A stretch of DNA of 64,000 nt, from the NCBI RefSeq assembly GCF_014279835.1, contig NZ_CP047942.1, positions 930,001 through 994,000 of the forward strand. The letters are read 5' to 3'. Position 1 is the first letter of the stretch; each line of letters begins with the position of its first letter. Shown here in pieces: positions 45,257 through 55,384 of the stretch. The position numbers and the translations under genes are program-made. A model generated the notes under the pieces. That model saw nothing but the letters and a program-made list of their open reading frames with translations. It did no database searches and was not told the DNA's origin. This DNA is from Synechococcus sp. MVIR-18-1 (lineage in GTDB: Bacteria > Cyanobacteriota > Cyanobacteriia > PCC-6307 > Cyanobiaceae).

Positions 45257-48200
45257 GACGACAGCCCCTCAAGCCATTGGTCTAGACGGCGGATTCGTGT
45301 CAAAGGTGCAGGTTCGATGACTACTCCAGAGCCTCCTGCAGGGCTGATGCCCCTTAAAAACACATAGGCATAGCCGCCGAGGTGGCGGTTCGGGTCGTAG
45401 CCGTCGAGCCTCCAGCGCAGGTAGCGATCCAGGGCCAAAAGGTAGAGATGGGCTTGGAGCGGATAGTGATGGGCGAGCATTTGCTCCTCCATCGCGGCTT
45501 GGCTGTAGTGGCGAGGGCCGCAGGCGATGCCACGGCCAGAGTCGTCCCGTTCGCCAATCCAATTGCTTTTCCAATCCGCTACCCACCACCGGGCTGTGGA
45601 GGGATCATCCCCATCGGTGAACACCAGATCGATCGATCCCGTCAGAAACCCGCGACTGCGAATGTCTAATTGGCGCAGGCTTTTTGCGTAGTTCTTCCCA
45701 AAACGATGGTCGCTGTCTGCTTCGAAGGCATGGGCTAAACCAGCGGAGCGCACTGGATCGCCTTGCTGGGCAACGGGCAGATCGAAGCTGAGTTCATGAA
45801 GACGACGTTTAGCGTCCAAATCGGACAACCTCAAGTGTTGGAGAGGGCCGCCTAGAGGTGCCATCAGCACGGTCTTGAGCGCTGAGATCACGGCATCGCC
45901 ATGCTCGAGGTCAATTCCGGCTCGTCCAAGCTCTTCAGCCACCACCGCCTGATTGGCAGCTTGGTCTGCAGGGCCTTGAAAGCTCACCTTTTCAAGGATT
46001 CTGTGCAGACAATCGCCAGCTCCCGGACCTTTTGGGAACTCTGCAAGAGGACCATTCTGATCGGCTGAATCCACCTGGCTGCCAAGAGCTTCGGTGTCTG
46101 GCACGGCATCGGTGTTGGCTACGGCATCGATGTCGCGTCCCTCTTCGAGATTGCGTGGATCAATAGGAGCGGGCTTGTGATGTCCTTTTTGAGAGGAGAT
46201 CCAGGCTGAGTAGCTACTCCGACCCCAGCTGCGGTCGAGGCTGCGTTGAGGAACGTCCGACAGCTGTAAGGTTTCGAGCCGCGGAGCTGGACGCCAGAAC
46301 TGCAGGGATGTGTTCTTAGGTGGTAAGTGAAGACTCGTTAGGGGGTTGTCAAGCTTGGACAGCTCCGCAACCCAGCTGGCCAAGGGATTGGCATCCTGTC
46401 CAGCAGCGGCGACCCAAAACACTACGAGATGGCGCTCTGCGCGCGTTAAGGCCACGTAGGCCAGTCGTTCTGCTTCTGCTGCACTGTCGTGTTGGTCTCG
46501 TTCTGCAGCTTTGTGTCCTCGGTCCCAATGGGGGTTGAGCGCCACTTGCCAGGTCCCTTCTGGATCGTTGGGAGGGTTTCGCCAGAGAGGGCCTTTGCCA
46601 TCAGCTGGTGCTTGCCACAAATAGGGGCAGATCACGACGGGGTACTGCAGGCCTTTGCTGCGGTGCACGGTGACAACAGCCACCGCGCTTTCCGCTAAAT
46701 CGCTGTGGGGCTGCCTGATATCAGGGGTGGGTTCGATGGGTTGTAAGCGTTGTCGCCTCAGCCAATCTGCGGCGCTGCCCAGGTCGAGGCCTTGTCGATG
46801 CATGGCGTCTTGCACCAGTCGCGCACATTGCTGAATGTCGCCTAACAAACGCCCGCGGCTGGAGAGATCAGCAAGCATTCGGCCCTCGAGGAGTTGCGAC
46901 AAGCAACCGAGCAAACCCAGGAAAGGGAGGTCGTCCTGCAGCTTGCGAAGTTGCCCTGCGAGTCGATCGAGATCACCGTTGGTTTCCGCGTCCTGCAACT
47001 GACGGCTTGTCCATTGCATCAAGGCAGAACAAGCCAGTCGCCGCAATCGTCCGCCATCGGCAGGGGTGGTGAGGGCGTCGAGAAGATGTTGCAGCTCCGT
47101 CGCGCCGGAGGTGCTGAGGACATCTCCAGGACTCACAAGCCGGCTGGGTAGTCCTCGTTGCGCGAGCTGCTCTCGCACCGCCTCAGCTTGTCGATGCCGG
47201 CTGACAAGAACGCATAGGTCTGATGGGGTTAGGGATGGATCGCTGTCCAGGAGGTGGAGGGCATGGCAAGCGACCACGGGCGGAATGGTCGATTCGAGTG
47301 CTGTGCGGGTGGGTGGTTCATCGGGGTCATCGGCCTGCAGATCGATGAGTTGGAGAGGCTGTTCACCGTCCGGGAGCTCCAAGGGAAGGGCGCTGGCACA
47401 GGGAGTGACAGCCGGCACCTTGAGGTTCGACAGGGTGAGGCCTGGAGCCATCCATTGGTTCATCGCCTCCATCAGGGACGGGGTTGTACGCCTGTTGTCG
47501 AGCAGGTTGTCGATTTGATCCGCTGCTTGTCGGGCTTGTTTGTAGGTGTTGAGATCTCCTCCTCGAAAGCGGTAGATCGCTTGCTTGGGATCACCCACCA
47601 TCAGCAATAAATGGTCTGGCGTTGCGAAGCAGGCCTGGAGCAGGCGCCACTGCAGTGGATCCGTGTCTTGAAATTCGTCGATCAGAGCGACGCGATAACG
47701 CTGCTGAATCGGGGCCAGCCAGCGTTGCGGGTCAGCATCTGTCGCTTTGGGATCGAGGGCATCAAGTAAGCCAGAAAAGCTGATCACGCCCTGTTGCGCA
47801 CGGCGGGCGGCCAGGGTGTGGAGTCCGTGCGTAAGCGCATGGCGCCAGACCTGCTCAGCTGGGCCATCCCACAGCGCTGCAATGGCTTTTTGCAGGGTTG
47901 GCTGGGGAAGGTTTGGATTGAGTTCGCTGCAGCGGCGGGCTGTTTTGCTGAAACATCCGGGATGGAAGTAGTCACCCAGTAAGCTCTGTTTGCGCACAGT
48001 GCCGTAACTGATACGTAACTGTTGCGTGCCAGTTAGCTGTAAGATCCAGGCGCTGAGTTCGCTAGCGCGATCTTTTTTTGGTTTCGGTGAGTAGGGCTTG
48101 GTATCGGTTTGGCCTTGGCTTCTCCAATCCGTTGCGCAGTTGCGAAAGGCTGTTTCTAATACGTGACCGTTGGTTGTCCATTGCGCTTCGAATTCTGTCC

Positions 48201-48912
48201 AGCTCGATTGGAGCCAGTGGTCAAAGCACTCGATCAGCGGACGCTCTTGATCGTGAGCTCCCTCAGTACCGGCGATCCGAACAGCGCAATCGCTGTCCAA
48301 GCGACTTAGGGCATGGCTTAACTGATCAGCGGAGAGGCCGGCATGCAACAGCCCTGATACGTCGTCGGCAGGCAGGGCCAGCACCTGGTGTTCCCAGTAG
48401 TCGTAAGCCACCTCTTGGCACAAATGCTGGCTGTCACTCTCAAGACATACCTCCATCGCTGTGCCGTTCTGAAGCGCTTGCCGGCGAAGACTGCGCCGGC
48501 AGAAGCCATGGATAGTGGTGATGTCGGCACGTTCAAGCCCTTCCAGTGCTTCCAGCAGGTTGCTGGCAAGCGTGCGACGGGTGTTGGGGTCTTGTCCATG
48601 GAGTGCCAGCCATTCTTCCAACACTGCATCGCGGGGTGGGGAGTCGCTTTGTGCGTTTGAGTCGTTGGCTTGGTGTTGGAGCAGGGCCTGTAAGGCGTCG
48701 TTGAGACGACGTCCAATCCGATCCCGCAATTCCGCAGCGGCGGCTTCTGTGAAGGTGACAACCAGAAGCTCTTTGAGGTTGAGCTTTCGCTCTGTCACCA
48801 GCCGCAAGACCAGGTGGGCTAAAGCAAAGGTTTTGCCCGTGCCAGCACTGGCTTCTAGGAGACGCACTCCGGCATTGAGGGGGTACTGATTGGGTTGAAA
48901 ACGGCTGCTCAT
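45253..48912 (-). CDS. recB: Exonuclease V beta subunit RecB
   Basis: The 1219-residue protein has a UvrD-type helicase: Walker A EASAGTGKTFALAHLVLRL (about residue 19), VVTFTEAAAAELRDRIGR, VALIDEFQDTDPLQWRLLQ, GDPKQAIYRFRGGDL, and TVHRSKGLQYPVVICPYLW. The nuclease domain at the C terminus has WWVADWKSNWIG (the D-x-K core) and QAHLYLLALDRYL. It is the 3'-5' motor and nuclease of RecBCD, which degrades or resects DNA from ends until it meets a Chi sequence. Start and stop overlap recC and recD. Confidence 0.96.
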   Translation of the reverse strand: MSSRFQPNQYPLNAGVRLLEASAGTGKTFALAHLVLRLVTERKLNLKELLVVTFTEAAAAELRDRIGRRLNDALQALLQHQANDSNAQSDSPPRDAVLEEWLALHGQDPNTRRTLASNLLEALEGLERADITTIHGFCRRSLRRQALQNGTAMEVCLESDSQHLCQEVAYDYWEHQVLALPADDVSGLLHAGLSADQLSHALSRLDSDCAVRIAGTEGAHDQERPLIECFDHWLQSSWTEFEAQWTTNGHVLETAFRNCATDWRSQGQTDTKPYSPKPKKDRASELSAWILQLTGTQQLRISYGTVRKQSLLGDYFHPGCFSKTARRCSELNPNLPQPTLQKAIAALWDGPAEQVWRHALTHGLHTLAARRAQQGVISFSGLLDALDPKATDADPQRWLAPIQQRYRVALIDEFQDTDPLQWRLLQACFATPDHLLLMVGDPKQAIYRFRGGDLNTYKQARQAADQIDNLLDNRRTTPSLMEAMNQWMAPGLTLSNLKVPAVTPCASALPLELPDGEQPLQLIDLQADDPDEPPTRTALESTIPPVVACHALHLLDSDPSLTPSDLCVLVSRHRQAEAVREQLAQRGLPSRLVSPGDVLSTSGATELQHLLDALTTPADGGRLRRLACSALMQWTSRQLQDAETNGDLDRLAGQLRKLQDDLPFLGLLGCLSQLLEGRMLADLSSRGRLLGDIQQCARLVQDAMHRQGLDLGSAADWLRRQRLQPIEPTPDIRQPHSDLAESAVAVVTVHRSKGLQYPVVICPYLWQAPADGKGPLWRNPPNDPEGTWQVALNPHWDRGHKAAERDQHDSAAEAERLAYVALTRAERHLVVFWVAAAGQDANPLASWVAELSKLDNPLTSLHLPPKNTSLQFWRPAPRLETLQLSDVPQRSLDRSWGRSSYSAWISSQKGHHKPAPIDPRNLEEGRDIDAVANTDAVPDTEALGSQVDSADQNGPLAEFPKGPGAGDCLHRILEKVSFQGPADQAANQAVVAEELGRAGIDLEHGDAVISALKTVLMAPLGGPLQHLRLSDLDAKRRLHELSFDLPVAQQGDPVRSAGLAHAFEADSDHRFGKNYAKSLRQLDIRSRGFLTGSIDLVFTDGDDPSTARWWVADWKSNWIGERDDSGRGIACGPRHYSQAAMEEQMLAHHYPLQAHLYLLALDRYLRWRLDGYDPNRHLGGYAYVFLRGISPAGGSGVVIEPAPLTRIRRLDQWLEGLSS

Positions 48913-51900
48913 GGCCGTTGCGCCTCCAGCATCGGTGCATACAACACTTGAAAGGCGTCTTCAAAGCAGGCTTCGCTTAAAAAATGGCCCGCTTCGAAGT
49001 GGTCGCCAAAACAAAGCTGCATCTCTGGACGCTCCCGCTCTCCCATGCCTGCGAATCCCCCGTCCCAGCGGCTTTCAAACGCTCGGTTCGCTTGTTCCAG
49101 ACTTTTGCTCAACGTGAGGGCTCTGGCCAATCCACTGGCAGGTGGGACCGGCCAGCAGGATTCAGCTCCTGCGATTGCGAGAGCATGGAGGGAAAAGAGC
49201 AGCTCCTGAGCTCGGTCTGGATCCAATGGCTGCCAGTGAAGGGCAAGCTCAAAGTGATCAGCTTTGCTGCTGCTGTTACATCGACAGATCACAGCCGTTG
49301 GCGTAGAGACTCCCGACGCTTGCTGGATGAGGTGGGTGAACCAGCCGCCAAGAGCGGTACGCGATTGAAGCCGACCTGCGCTGACCAAAACCGTGGTTGC
49401 CCCAGCCCTCAGAACGGTGCGTGACTCGGACTCGGAGCGGATCGATTCACAGTGCAAAGGGCCAAGTCGCAACAGGGTTTGTTGCAGGTTTTGCCAGCGC
49501 TGTTCGAGGCGATTGGCCGCCAGTAGGCCTGCCGCTCCAGGCGGAAGTATTCCTTGGCCTCGTAGCTGTGTGGTCCATTCCCCTGGAAGAGCCTGCTCCC
49601 AGATCAAGTTCGAATCGGTCGCCAGCCAGTCGAGCTGATTGAGAAAAGACTGGTTCAGAAGGAATTGACGCTCCCGCTCTTCGAGTTCGAGCGCTGAGAG
49701 ATCTTCCACGGGGGTGGACCACTCCCGTGTGTCTAATCCCCGCGCTTTGAGCCAATAGCGCTGGGGAGCCTCAAGCCAGCGACTGACTGCGTCTAAATCA
49801 ACGCCGTCTGAATCCAATCTGTTGGGGGTTGCATCTGGACCCCAGCTCAGGGGGTGGGCTAGGCCCAGGGAGTTGTCGCTCAGGCGATGGTGATCACGGC
49901 GGTGATCACGGCGATCGAGATTGCGCCTGGCGTCGAGGTGGTGACGATCAGAGCTGAAGGCTGAGCCGGAGCGATTGACGAGAAAATTGCGAGGATCCAA
50001 GGGATTCGCTGGTTGCTCCAACACCACGCGCTCGAACTGTTCGGGGGTGAGTTGCTCGTTGAGCAAGGTGAGCCATTGTTGAACCGGCGGCGCGGGGGGA
50101 AGCTCTTCGCCCTTGCGTTCATCACGTGCATTCCAACTGATCAGGAGATGTTGTCGCGCGGACATCAACGCCTCCAGCAGCACGTAACGGTCTTGATCTG
50201 TGCTCGATGGATCGCCGAGTCGGCGTTGCTGCTCCAGAAGGTGAAAGCCAGGGCGTTCCCGCTGACGTGGAAAGCCTTGCGAATCAAGCCCCATCAGCAC
50301 GATCAGCCGATGGGGAATCGCCCGCATCGGCTCAAGAGCACTGATTGTGAGGGCACCACTGCGGTGTCCAAAGCGACCGCTATCGGCGGAGAGGGCCTCA
50401 TCAAGAATCGAGACCACAACGGAGAGATCAAGGTCAAGAGTGCATGCAGAGGCCTGTTGCTGCATCGTGTCGAGTGCTTCGACGATCGCTTGTTGCTCCC
50501 AGGCCCAGTCCCCTCCATCGCCGTAGAGATGCTGGAGAAGCTGATTTAACTGCGTGGTCCAAGCGCTGGGACTGTGGGGTTGACGTAGGCGAATGATCCA
50601 TTGCGCTAGTCCATCCAGGAGTGGCCACCATTGTTCGAGCTGCTGAATGGTGAGACCTCCTTGGAAGGGAGCACAGCCACCAGGAGCGAGACCTGGCTCG
50701 GCAGGCAGCACGAGGCCAAGCAGCCAGCGATCAAGACACCAGCTGAGGCTATGGGTGTCATCGCCTCCCCGCTCCTTGCCATCCACCCCCCAACGGAAGC
50801 CGGTCTGCTGGAGACACTGGGTGATGCGTACGGCATCTGTGGCCGTGATGCCTTGAAGCGCTTGAAGAGCTGGGTTCGCCAGAAGAGCCTCTAACCCGGA
50901 TGCCGTGAAGCGCTCACTGGCCAGTCTCAAAAGGGCCATAAACCCTTGGCTCAGTCCTGGGGTGTTCTGTTGGCTTCGGTCGGTGAGTCGCCAGGGAATG
51001 CTGATCCCAGTGGCGTCATGATCACCGAAGACGGAGCTGAGGAGCGGGGCATAGCGCTCTACATCCGGCGTCATCACCAAGACATCGCGTGGTTCCAGGG
51101 TTGGATCAGAGGCCAGCCATTGCAGGATCTGATCGCGAACCAGTTGGACCTCGCGCCACGGACCTGCACAGGCCAAAAAGCGCAATGAGCTGTCGTGATC
51201 AACAGGGGTGAGAGGTGGTGCACTTCCATCCACCAACTGTTGTTGCACTTGTTCTAAGAGCGTGGCTGGCCGCTGTTCGGATGCAGCGATCTGAATCGGT
51301 GCGGCGAAGAGATCGCCCTGATCCCATTGGCCGAGCAAGCAGTCTCCGTTGCCTTCCAAAAGCAACTGAAACTCAGCCCCCATACGTCCCAAAATCGCCT
51401 CCAGTCTTGGCGATTCCAGGAGCCAGGGCCCATCGGGTGGGGTGTTCCACGCTTGTCCGAGGCTTCTTCGCCTTTGTTCGGAGCGTTGCCATAGATCTGG
51501 GCATGGCGTGAGTAGATAGAGCTCGACAGCCATCAGGCCTGAGAGGCCTTGCAGGAGTTCCACCTGCACCGGGGCGAGATTGCTGATGCCAAATAGGCGC
51601 AATCGAGGCGGTAGAGCGGCGGCCGAAACATCTCCTTCCCGCAGACGTTGAACGGCCTTGTGCACCTGAAGACCAAAGGGATCACAGGGGAGAAGTTCTG
51701 CAAGGGCGCGAACGAGCTGTGGTTGCCAGTACAAATGGGCCGGCAGATCAGCGTCTCCATGGCCCTCAATCCATTGGCTCAGTTCCTGTGGTCGGTAAAG
51801 GGCGTAGTCATCCACAGCATCGGCGAGGCAGCGCGCCAGTTGCCAATGATCACGATTGAGCCGTCCAGAAACGCTTGCGTGTTGTTCCCACCAGAGTTTC

Positions 51901-52232
51901 AGGCTTTCAGCGCTGGGGTGGTCGAGAAGAGCGGGGAGCACGTTTAAAACAGACCAAACCAGTCGTTCTGCGCGCCAAGGATCTTCAGTGGTTGGATCGA
52001 GATCCAAGATGCAGCGCACCAGCTGGCGTAAGCGCGATCCAGGAAAGGGAAAACGCACCAGAGCGCTAATGCCGTTGGCTTTGGCAAGCTGCTCGCCGAG
52101 CCATCGGCTTGTGGGCCAGGTATTGACGACAATTTCCAGCTCCTCAAACGGACCCGGTGGGTCAAGCGTCAGCGTTTGAGCCAGAAGCGTTGCCAGAAAC
52201 TCTGTGCGATTGCTGCGGTAAACCGTTAACAA
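48909..52232 (-). CDS. recC: Exonuclease V gamma subunit RecC
   Basis: The 1107-residue subunit matches RecC length; its first part begins LTVYRSNRTEFLATLLAQT, followed by helicase-like degenerate domains (VLVMTPDVERYAPLLSSVFG, SALEPMRAIPHRLIVLMGLD) that recognise Chi in better-studied bacteria. TTG start at 52232 overlaps the phosphatase stop by a few bases. It lies upstream of recB in a single operon. Confidence 0.93.
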   Translation of the reverse strand: MLTVYRSNRTEFLATLLAQTLTLDPPGPFEELEIVVNTWPTSRWLGEQLAKANGISALVRFPFPGSRLRQLVRCILDLDPTTEDPWRAERLVWSVLNVLPALLDHPSAESLKLWWEQHASVSGRLNRDHWQLARCLADAVDDYALYRPQELSQWIEGHGDADLPAHLYWQPQLVRALAELLPCDPFGLQVHKAVQRLREGDVSAAALPPRLRLFGISNLAPVQVELLQGLSGLMAVELYLLTPCPDLWQRSEQRRRSLGQAWNTPPDGPWLLESPRLEAILGRMGAEFQLLLEGNGDCLLGQWDQGDLFAAPIQIAASEQRPATLLEQVQQQLVDGSAPPLTPVDHDSSLRFLACAGPWREVQLVRDQILQWLASDPTLEPRDVLVMTPDVERYAPLLSSVFGDHDATGISIPWRLTDRSQQNTPGLSQGFMALLRLASERFTASGLEALLANPALQALQGITATDAVRITQCLQQTGFRWGVDGKERGGDDTHSLSWCLDRWLLGLVLPAEPGLAPGGCAPFQGGLTIQQLEQWWPLLDGLAQWIIRLRQPHSPSAWTTQLNQLLQHLYGDGGDWAWEQQAIVEALDTMQQQASACTLDLDLSVVVSILDEALSADSGRFGHRSGALTISALEPMRAIPHRLIVLMGLDSQGFPRQRERPGFHLLEQQRRLGDPSSTDQDRYVLLEALMSARQHLLISWNARDERKGEELPPAPPVQQWLTLLNEQLTPEQFERVVLEQPANPLDPRNFLVNRSGSAFSSDRHHLDARRNLDRRDHRRDHHRLSDNSLGLAHPLSWGPDATPNRLDSDGVDLDAVSRWLEAPQRYWLKARGLDTREWSTPVEDLSALELEERERQFLLNQSFLNQLDWLATDSNLIWEQALPGEWTTQLRGQGILPPGAAGLLAANRLEQRWQNLQQTLLRLGPLHCESIRSESESRTVLRAGATTVLVSAGRLQSRTALGGWFTHLIQQASGVSTPTAVICRCNSSSKADHFELALHWQPLDPDRAQELLFSLHALAIAGAESCWPVPPASGLARALTLSKSLEQANRAFESRWDGGFAGMGERERPEMQLCFGDHFEAGHFLSEACFEDAFQVLYAPMLEAQRP

Positions 52233-52834
52233 CGATCTGCCTGCAGCGATGGAGCCGTCAGGTTTCGTGGAGCAGCTGTTGATTCCCGAACTCCCTCCAC
52301 TTGCACAACAGCTGCAGTCTCTGGGCAGTACGCCGAGAGTTTTCCTCCGTACACCGCACCCGTATCCACCATCACGATCCGGCCATGACGCTCCACATCA
52401 GGTCGGGGGGTATGACCAATCACCACAAGTCCATGGCTTCCGTCGTAATGCTCCCAGAAGGGCTCACGAATGGTCAGGTCGGGATGACCGTTGGAATCAA
52501 ATCCTGCATGGGTCGCTACCCAGCCGTGTCCCCAAAACACAGTAGGGAGATGTTGGAGACGCATGAGCCATGGGTTGGGACTGCTTCCTTCAGGTTCCTT
52601 GAGGGTTTGGAGTCGTGCCTGCTCATGATTTCCCCGCAGCCAAGTTGCCTGTCCAGCGGTGACCAAGGACCAAACCAACTGCATGGTGGACGCGGTATCA
52701 GGCCCGCGGTTGATGACATCTCCACAAAACACGACGTGATCATTCTTCGGCAAAACACCGAGTAGCCGCTGCAGTGGCTGATAACAACCATGCACGTCAC
52801 CGATCACCCAGTGCTTTCCCGTGAGTGATGGCAT
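52226..52834 (-). CDS. Metallophosphatase, PP/ApaH-like
   Basis: The 202 residues show the calcineurin-like metal site: GDVHGCYQPLQRLL (about residue 13), VVFCGDVINRGPDTAS, WLRGNHEQARL, THAGF and VIGHTPRPDV. It resembles PrpA-type serine/threonine phosphatases and symmetrical Ap4A hydrolases; which substrate is used is open. It is the first gene of the recC-recB-recD-cupin operon, an unusual context that may signal only co-transcription. Confidence 0.88.
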   Translation of the reverse strand: MPSLTGKHWVIGDVHGCYQPLQRLLGVLPKNDHVVFCGDVINRGPDTASTMQLVWSLVTAGQATWLRGNHEQARLQTLKEPEGSSPNPWLMRLQHLPTVFWGHGWVATHAGFDSNGHPDLTIREPFWEHYDGSHGLVVIGHTPRPDVERHGRIVMVDTGAVYGGKLSAYCPETAAVVQVEGVRESTAAPRNLTAPSLQADRC

Positions 52835-52887
52835 GCCAAACAGCAGATGGCCTAATCACATTAATTCCCTTTACTTGTACGAATGCG

Positions 52888-53175
52888 ATGCGTAAAAATG
52901 CTTACCCTTATGGCCCTTGTGAACTTGGTGTGGATCCACGATCATTGCCAGTGGCTCGTCGCGTGAGCTTGCTTGTGAACGCCCTTGATGGTGCCCAACG
53001 CACCAATGAGGCTCTTGCTGCCTGTGCCAATGGCGAAGAGATGCTTGATGTACTCCTCGGAGCATCGATGAAATTGAGGCTCGGCCTCACGCGTGAGCAG
53101 CTCCGTGACACTCCACCGATTCGAGATTGGGTCTGGTGGAAAAATAAGCAAGCGATTGTTACGATTGGGAATTAA
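52888..53175 (+). CDS. Hypothetical picocyanobacterial protein
   Basis: The 95-residue product from the ATG at 52888 begins RKNAYPYGPCELGVDP and contains helical segments SLLVNALDGAQRTNEAL and EEMLDVLLGASMKLRLGL. No domain is recognised. It is divergent from the phosphatase gene and convergent with the ABM-type gene at 53231. The frame is open 21 codons further upstream, but the internal ATG gives a more typical N terminus. Confidence 0.7.
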   Translation: MRKNAYPYGPCELGVDPRSLPVARRVSLLVNALDGAQRTNEALAACANGEEMLDVLLGASMKLRLGLTREQLRDTPPIRDWVWWKNKQAIVTIGN

Positions 53176-53230
53176 AAATGGCTTGTTTTGTTATTTATTT
53201 AAAGTCTTGAAGCTGCCTTGTTATTTCTAT

Positions 53231-53620
53231 TTAAACTCTGCTATATCCAAGCTTAGATTCATGAATTTTGAGTGGAAGTCCGAAAGACTCCATCAGTTTT
53301 CTGCAGTCATCTCCAACAGTTCCATAAACCTCGATGCTGAAGCCGTCACCAAGTTCAGCATGCTTTTGCAAATACTCCTGAACGGGAGGGTTGGAGACAT
53401 GAGCCGCAAATGCCTCGTCATTGGCATAGACCTCTGACCACACAAACGCTTGTGGGTCTTGAGGATCTTGATCAAAGGTGTGATGAAGCATTCCAGGTTC
53501 GGAAGACTGAACGGCCACGTCAGTTATGCGGGCGAGTTCCAGATATTGATCGAGGCAATCCGCCTTGACGTGGATGCGTGCGAGAAGCATGAAGGGAGTG
53601 GATCGATCGAATGTTGCCAT
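53231..53620 (-). CDS. ABM-type monooxygenase-like protein, copy 1
   Basis: This 129-residue alpha+beta-barrel protein resembles the antibiotic biosynthesis monooxygenase/quinol monooxygenase (YgiN) family: PFMLLARIHVKADCLDQYL, EPGMLHHTFDQDP, FVWSEVYANDEAF, and AAHVSNPPVQEYL. Such small dimeric proteins act on quinones or as redox-stress factors; the role here is unknown. A second copy at 63225-63614 has about 111 of 129 identical residues by eye and the same orientation, and the two enclose a 10-kb accessory region. Confidence 0.88.
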   Translation of the reverse strand: MATFDRSTPFMLLARIHVKADCLDQYLELARITDVAVQSSEPGMLHHTFDQDPQDPQAFVWSEVYANDEAFAAHVSNPPVQEYLQKHAELGDGFSIEVYGTVGDDCRKLMESFGLPLKIHESKLGYSRV

Positions 53621-53852
53621 GGTGAGCAGTGAAGTTGGATGATTCTCTCAAACAGTACGTCTATCTTCTGTTCGGTTCAAACGCGTCTCTCTGATTCGCT
53701 TGAAAAGCATGTTGACTGTGATCATGGCTCTGTTGCATTGGCAGTCTTTGATTGATGCATTGACCGAGAGGCTTAGTTTGATGTTTGTTGCCTGAATCCC
53801 ATGGCCTTTAACTCTAAGACTTTGATGATTTGGTAATATTTTTACTGAATGT

Positions 53853-54767
53853 GTGTTCGATATACGAGCCAGTGGATGGTTTATTGTTACGTGCTATGGA
53901 GCTTGTAGACTTGTGATCGAACTTCTTTTAACCGGAAGTCTCACTTTTATTATGTTTTCTTTGGGGTTATCACTGAAGCCGCAAGATTTTGGAGTTGCAT
54001 TTCACCAGCCAAAAGCCTTGATTGCAGGAGCAATGGCTCAGCTTTTGATGCTTCCAGTGATTGCTTTTGCCTTGCTAAGGATCTTTGGTTTGCAAGGTGA
54101 TTTTGCTCTTGGCATTATGATTTTGAGTTGCTATCCTGGAGGCATTACATCGAGTATTGTTACTAAACTATCTCGAGGAGATGTAGCTCTTTCAATCTCT
54201 TATACCGCACTCGCTAGCCTTGTGACGGCAGTGACTTTACCTCTTGTTTTGAGTTTAACAGCGCCTGTTCTTATCCCACAGCAAGATGTTGAATTATCAA
54301 TAGTGCCCTTAAGTCTAAAAGTCTTTGCTTTAGCAACATTACCTGTTGTATTGGGAGTTTCTATTCGCCAGTGGAGCCCAAAACTGGCTGTTCGTTGGCA
54401 GTTGCCAAGCAGTCAATTGGCAAATGGTTTATTTGTTGCAGTTTTGATTGGAGTCTTGATTGGTCAGTGGGATGTCTTTATCGCTAATCTTCCACTCCTT
54501 GGACCCTTACTGCTGCTCCTCAATCTATTAATGCTTATCATCGGTTTAGTTGTTGGTCATTTGCTGAGATTAAAGAAATCTCAGATTACCTCGCTTTCTG
54601 TAGAGGCTGGTTTTCAGAATGGAACGATTGGTATTGTTGTTGGTTCACTGATCAGTGAACCGCTTATTCAAGGTGGATTAAGTCGTTTTAGTCTCCCCTC
54701 GGCTGTTTATAGTGTTTTGATGTTAGTAACGATTATTCCTTTCGTTCTTTGGAGAAGAAGTCTCTGA
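53853..54767 (+). CDS. Bile acid:sodium symporter (BASS) family transporter
   Basis: About 10 hydrophobic segments are visible, with the BASS core FIMFSLGLSLKPQDFG, GIMILSCYPGGITSSIVTKL, and SVEAGFQNGTIGIVVGSL. Cyanobacterial members import bicarbonate-like or organic anions with sodium; the substrate cannot be fixed. The GTG at 53853 is the upstream limit; a GTG at 53913 before IELLLTGSL may be the real start because the first 20 residues are not typical. Its codon use and AT content differ from the housekeeping part of the window. Confidence 0.85.
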   Translation: MFDIRASGWFIVTCYGACRLVIELLLTGSLTFIMFSLGLSLKPQDFGVAFHQPKALIAGAMAQLLMLPVIAFALLRIFGLQGDFALGIMILSCYPGGITSSIVTKLSRGDVALSISYTALASLVTAVTLPLVLSLTAPVLIPQQDVELSIVPLSLKVFALATLPVVLGVSIRQWSPKLAVRWQLPSSQLANGLFVAVLIGVLIGQWDVFIANLPLLGPLLLLLNLLMLIIGLVVGHLLRLKKSQITSLSVEAGFQNGTIGIVVGSLISEPLIQGGLSRFSLPSAVYSVLMLVTIIPFVLWRRSL

Positions 54768-54768
54768 C

Positions 54769-54782
54769 AAGTGATATCACTT
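54769..54782. terminator. Short palindrome after transporter stop
   Basis: AAGTGATATCACTT is a perfect palindrome two bases after the BASS stop, followed by TCTTTGTTTG. The stem is only 5-7 bp, so it is a weak terminator candidate. Confidence 0.3.
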
Positions 54783-54933
54783 TCTTTGTTTGTACTTGTT
54801 AGATCAAAAGTTTAATTGTTATTGCTTTTTTGATATTTGGCTGCAGGTCTGTGCAGCCTATTGGCTTAAAAGTAGATGCAAGGACACCTCTACTGAATGC
54901 AGTCTTCCTTGGAAAAGAAGTTTCTGTTTAGAG

Positions 54934-55224
54934 CTAATTTTTTTCGGTTATGACTTCCTGAACCACAACGGCTCCATCGCCTAAGGCTTCAACCATTTCT
55001 TCAACAAAATGGTCTGCATAGAACTTGATATTGTCTAGCTTTTCGGAGGGATTTTGATCGTTGGTGACCTCATCAATAGCTTCATCTGCTATTGCCTTTC
55101 TCATTTCATCCGTTGAAAGTAAGTGTCGAGCTTCATCGACGCTCATCAATGGGTTCTCAGTGGTCACGCTGAATGCATGAAAAGCCGTGAAGGTGAACCC
55201 GATGGTGTGTGTGTACTCAGCCAT
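54934..55224 (-). CDS. Small hypothetical protein
   Basis: The 96-residue product from the ATG at 55224 (AEYTHTIGFTFTAFHAFSV) has an acidic, helical C-terminal half (EARHLLSTDEMRKAIADEAI, MVEALGDGAVVVQEVI). The family is not recognised. A six-residue upstream extension to 55242 is possible. It may belong with the small ORF at 55385 in one minus-strand unit. Confidence 0.6.
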   Translation of the reverse strand: MAEYTHTIGFTFTAFHAFSVTTENPLMSVDEARHLLSTDEMRKAIADEAIDEVTNDQNPSEKLDNIKFYADHFVEEMVEALGDGAVVVQEVITEKN

Positions 55225-55384
55225 GACCTGCAGTTTGAACACTGATTAACCTCATTCTTGATGCCCGGGTGTCCGATTGCCTGTGTCGTGCTGATACACA
55301 AACGTTGGTTATTGAGGGTCAGTCCTTCCACGAACGAACGAAGTCTTTCGTTGACTTGCTCATTACCTTCTCCACATCCAGCCG

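Noticed and set aside
53676-53700. GGTTCAAACGCG resembling a tRNA T-arm
   Set aside because: No matching acceptor stem, D-arm or anticodon arm can be built around it.
54790-54984. Cys/Phe-rich plus-strand frame after the transporter
   Set aside because: Low-complexity AT-derived composition, overlaps the convergent minus-strand gene at 54934, no ribosome-binding site.
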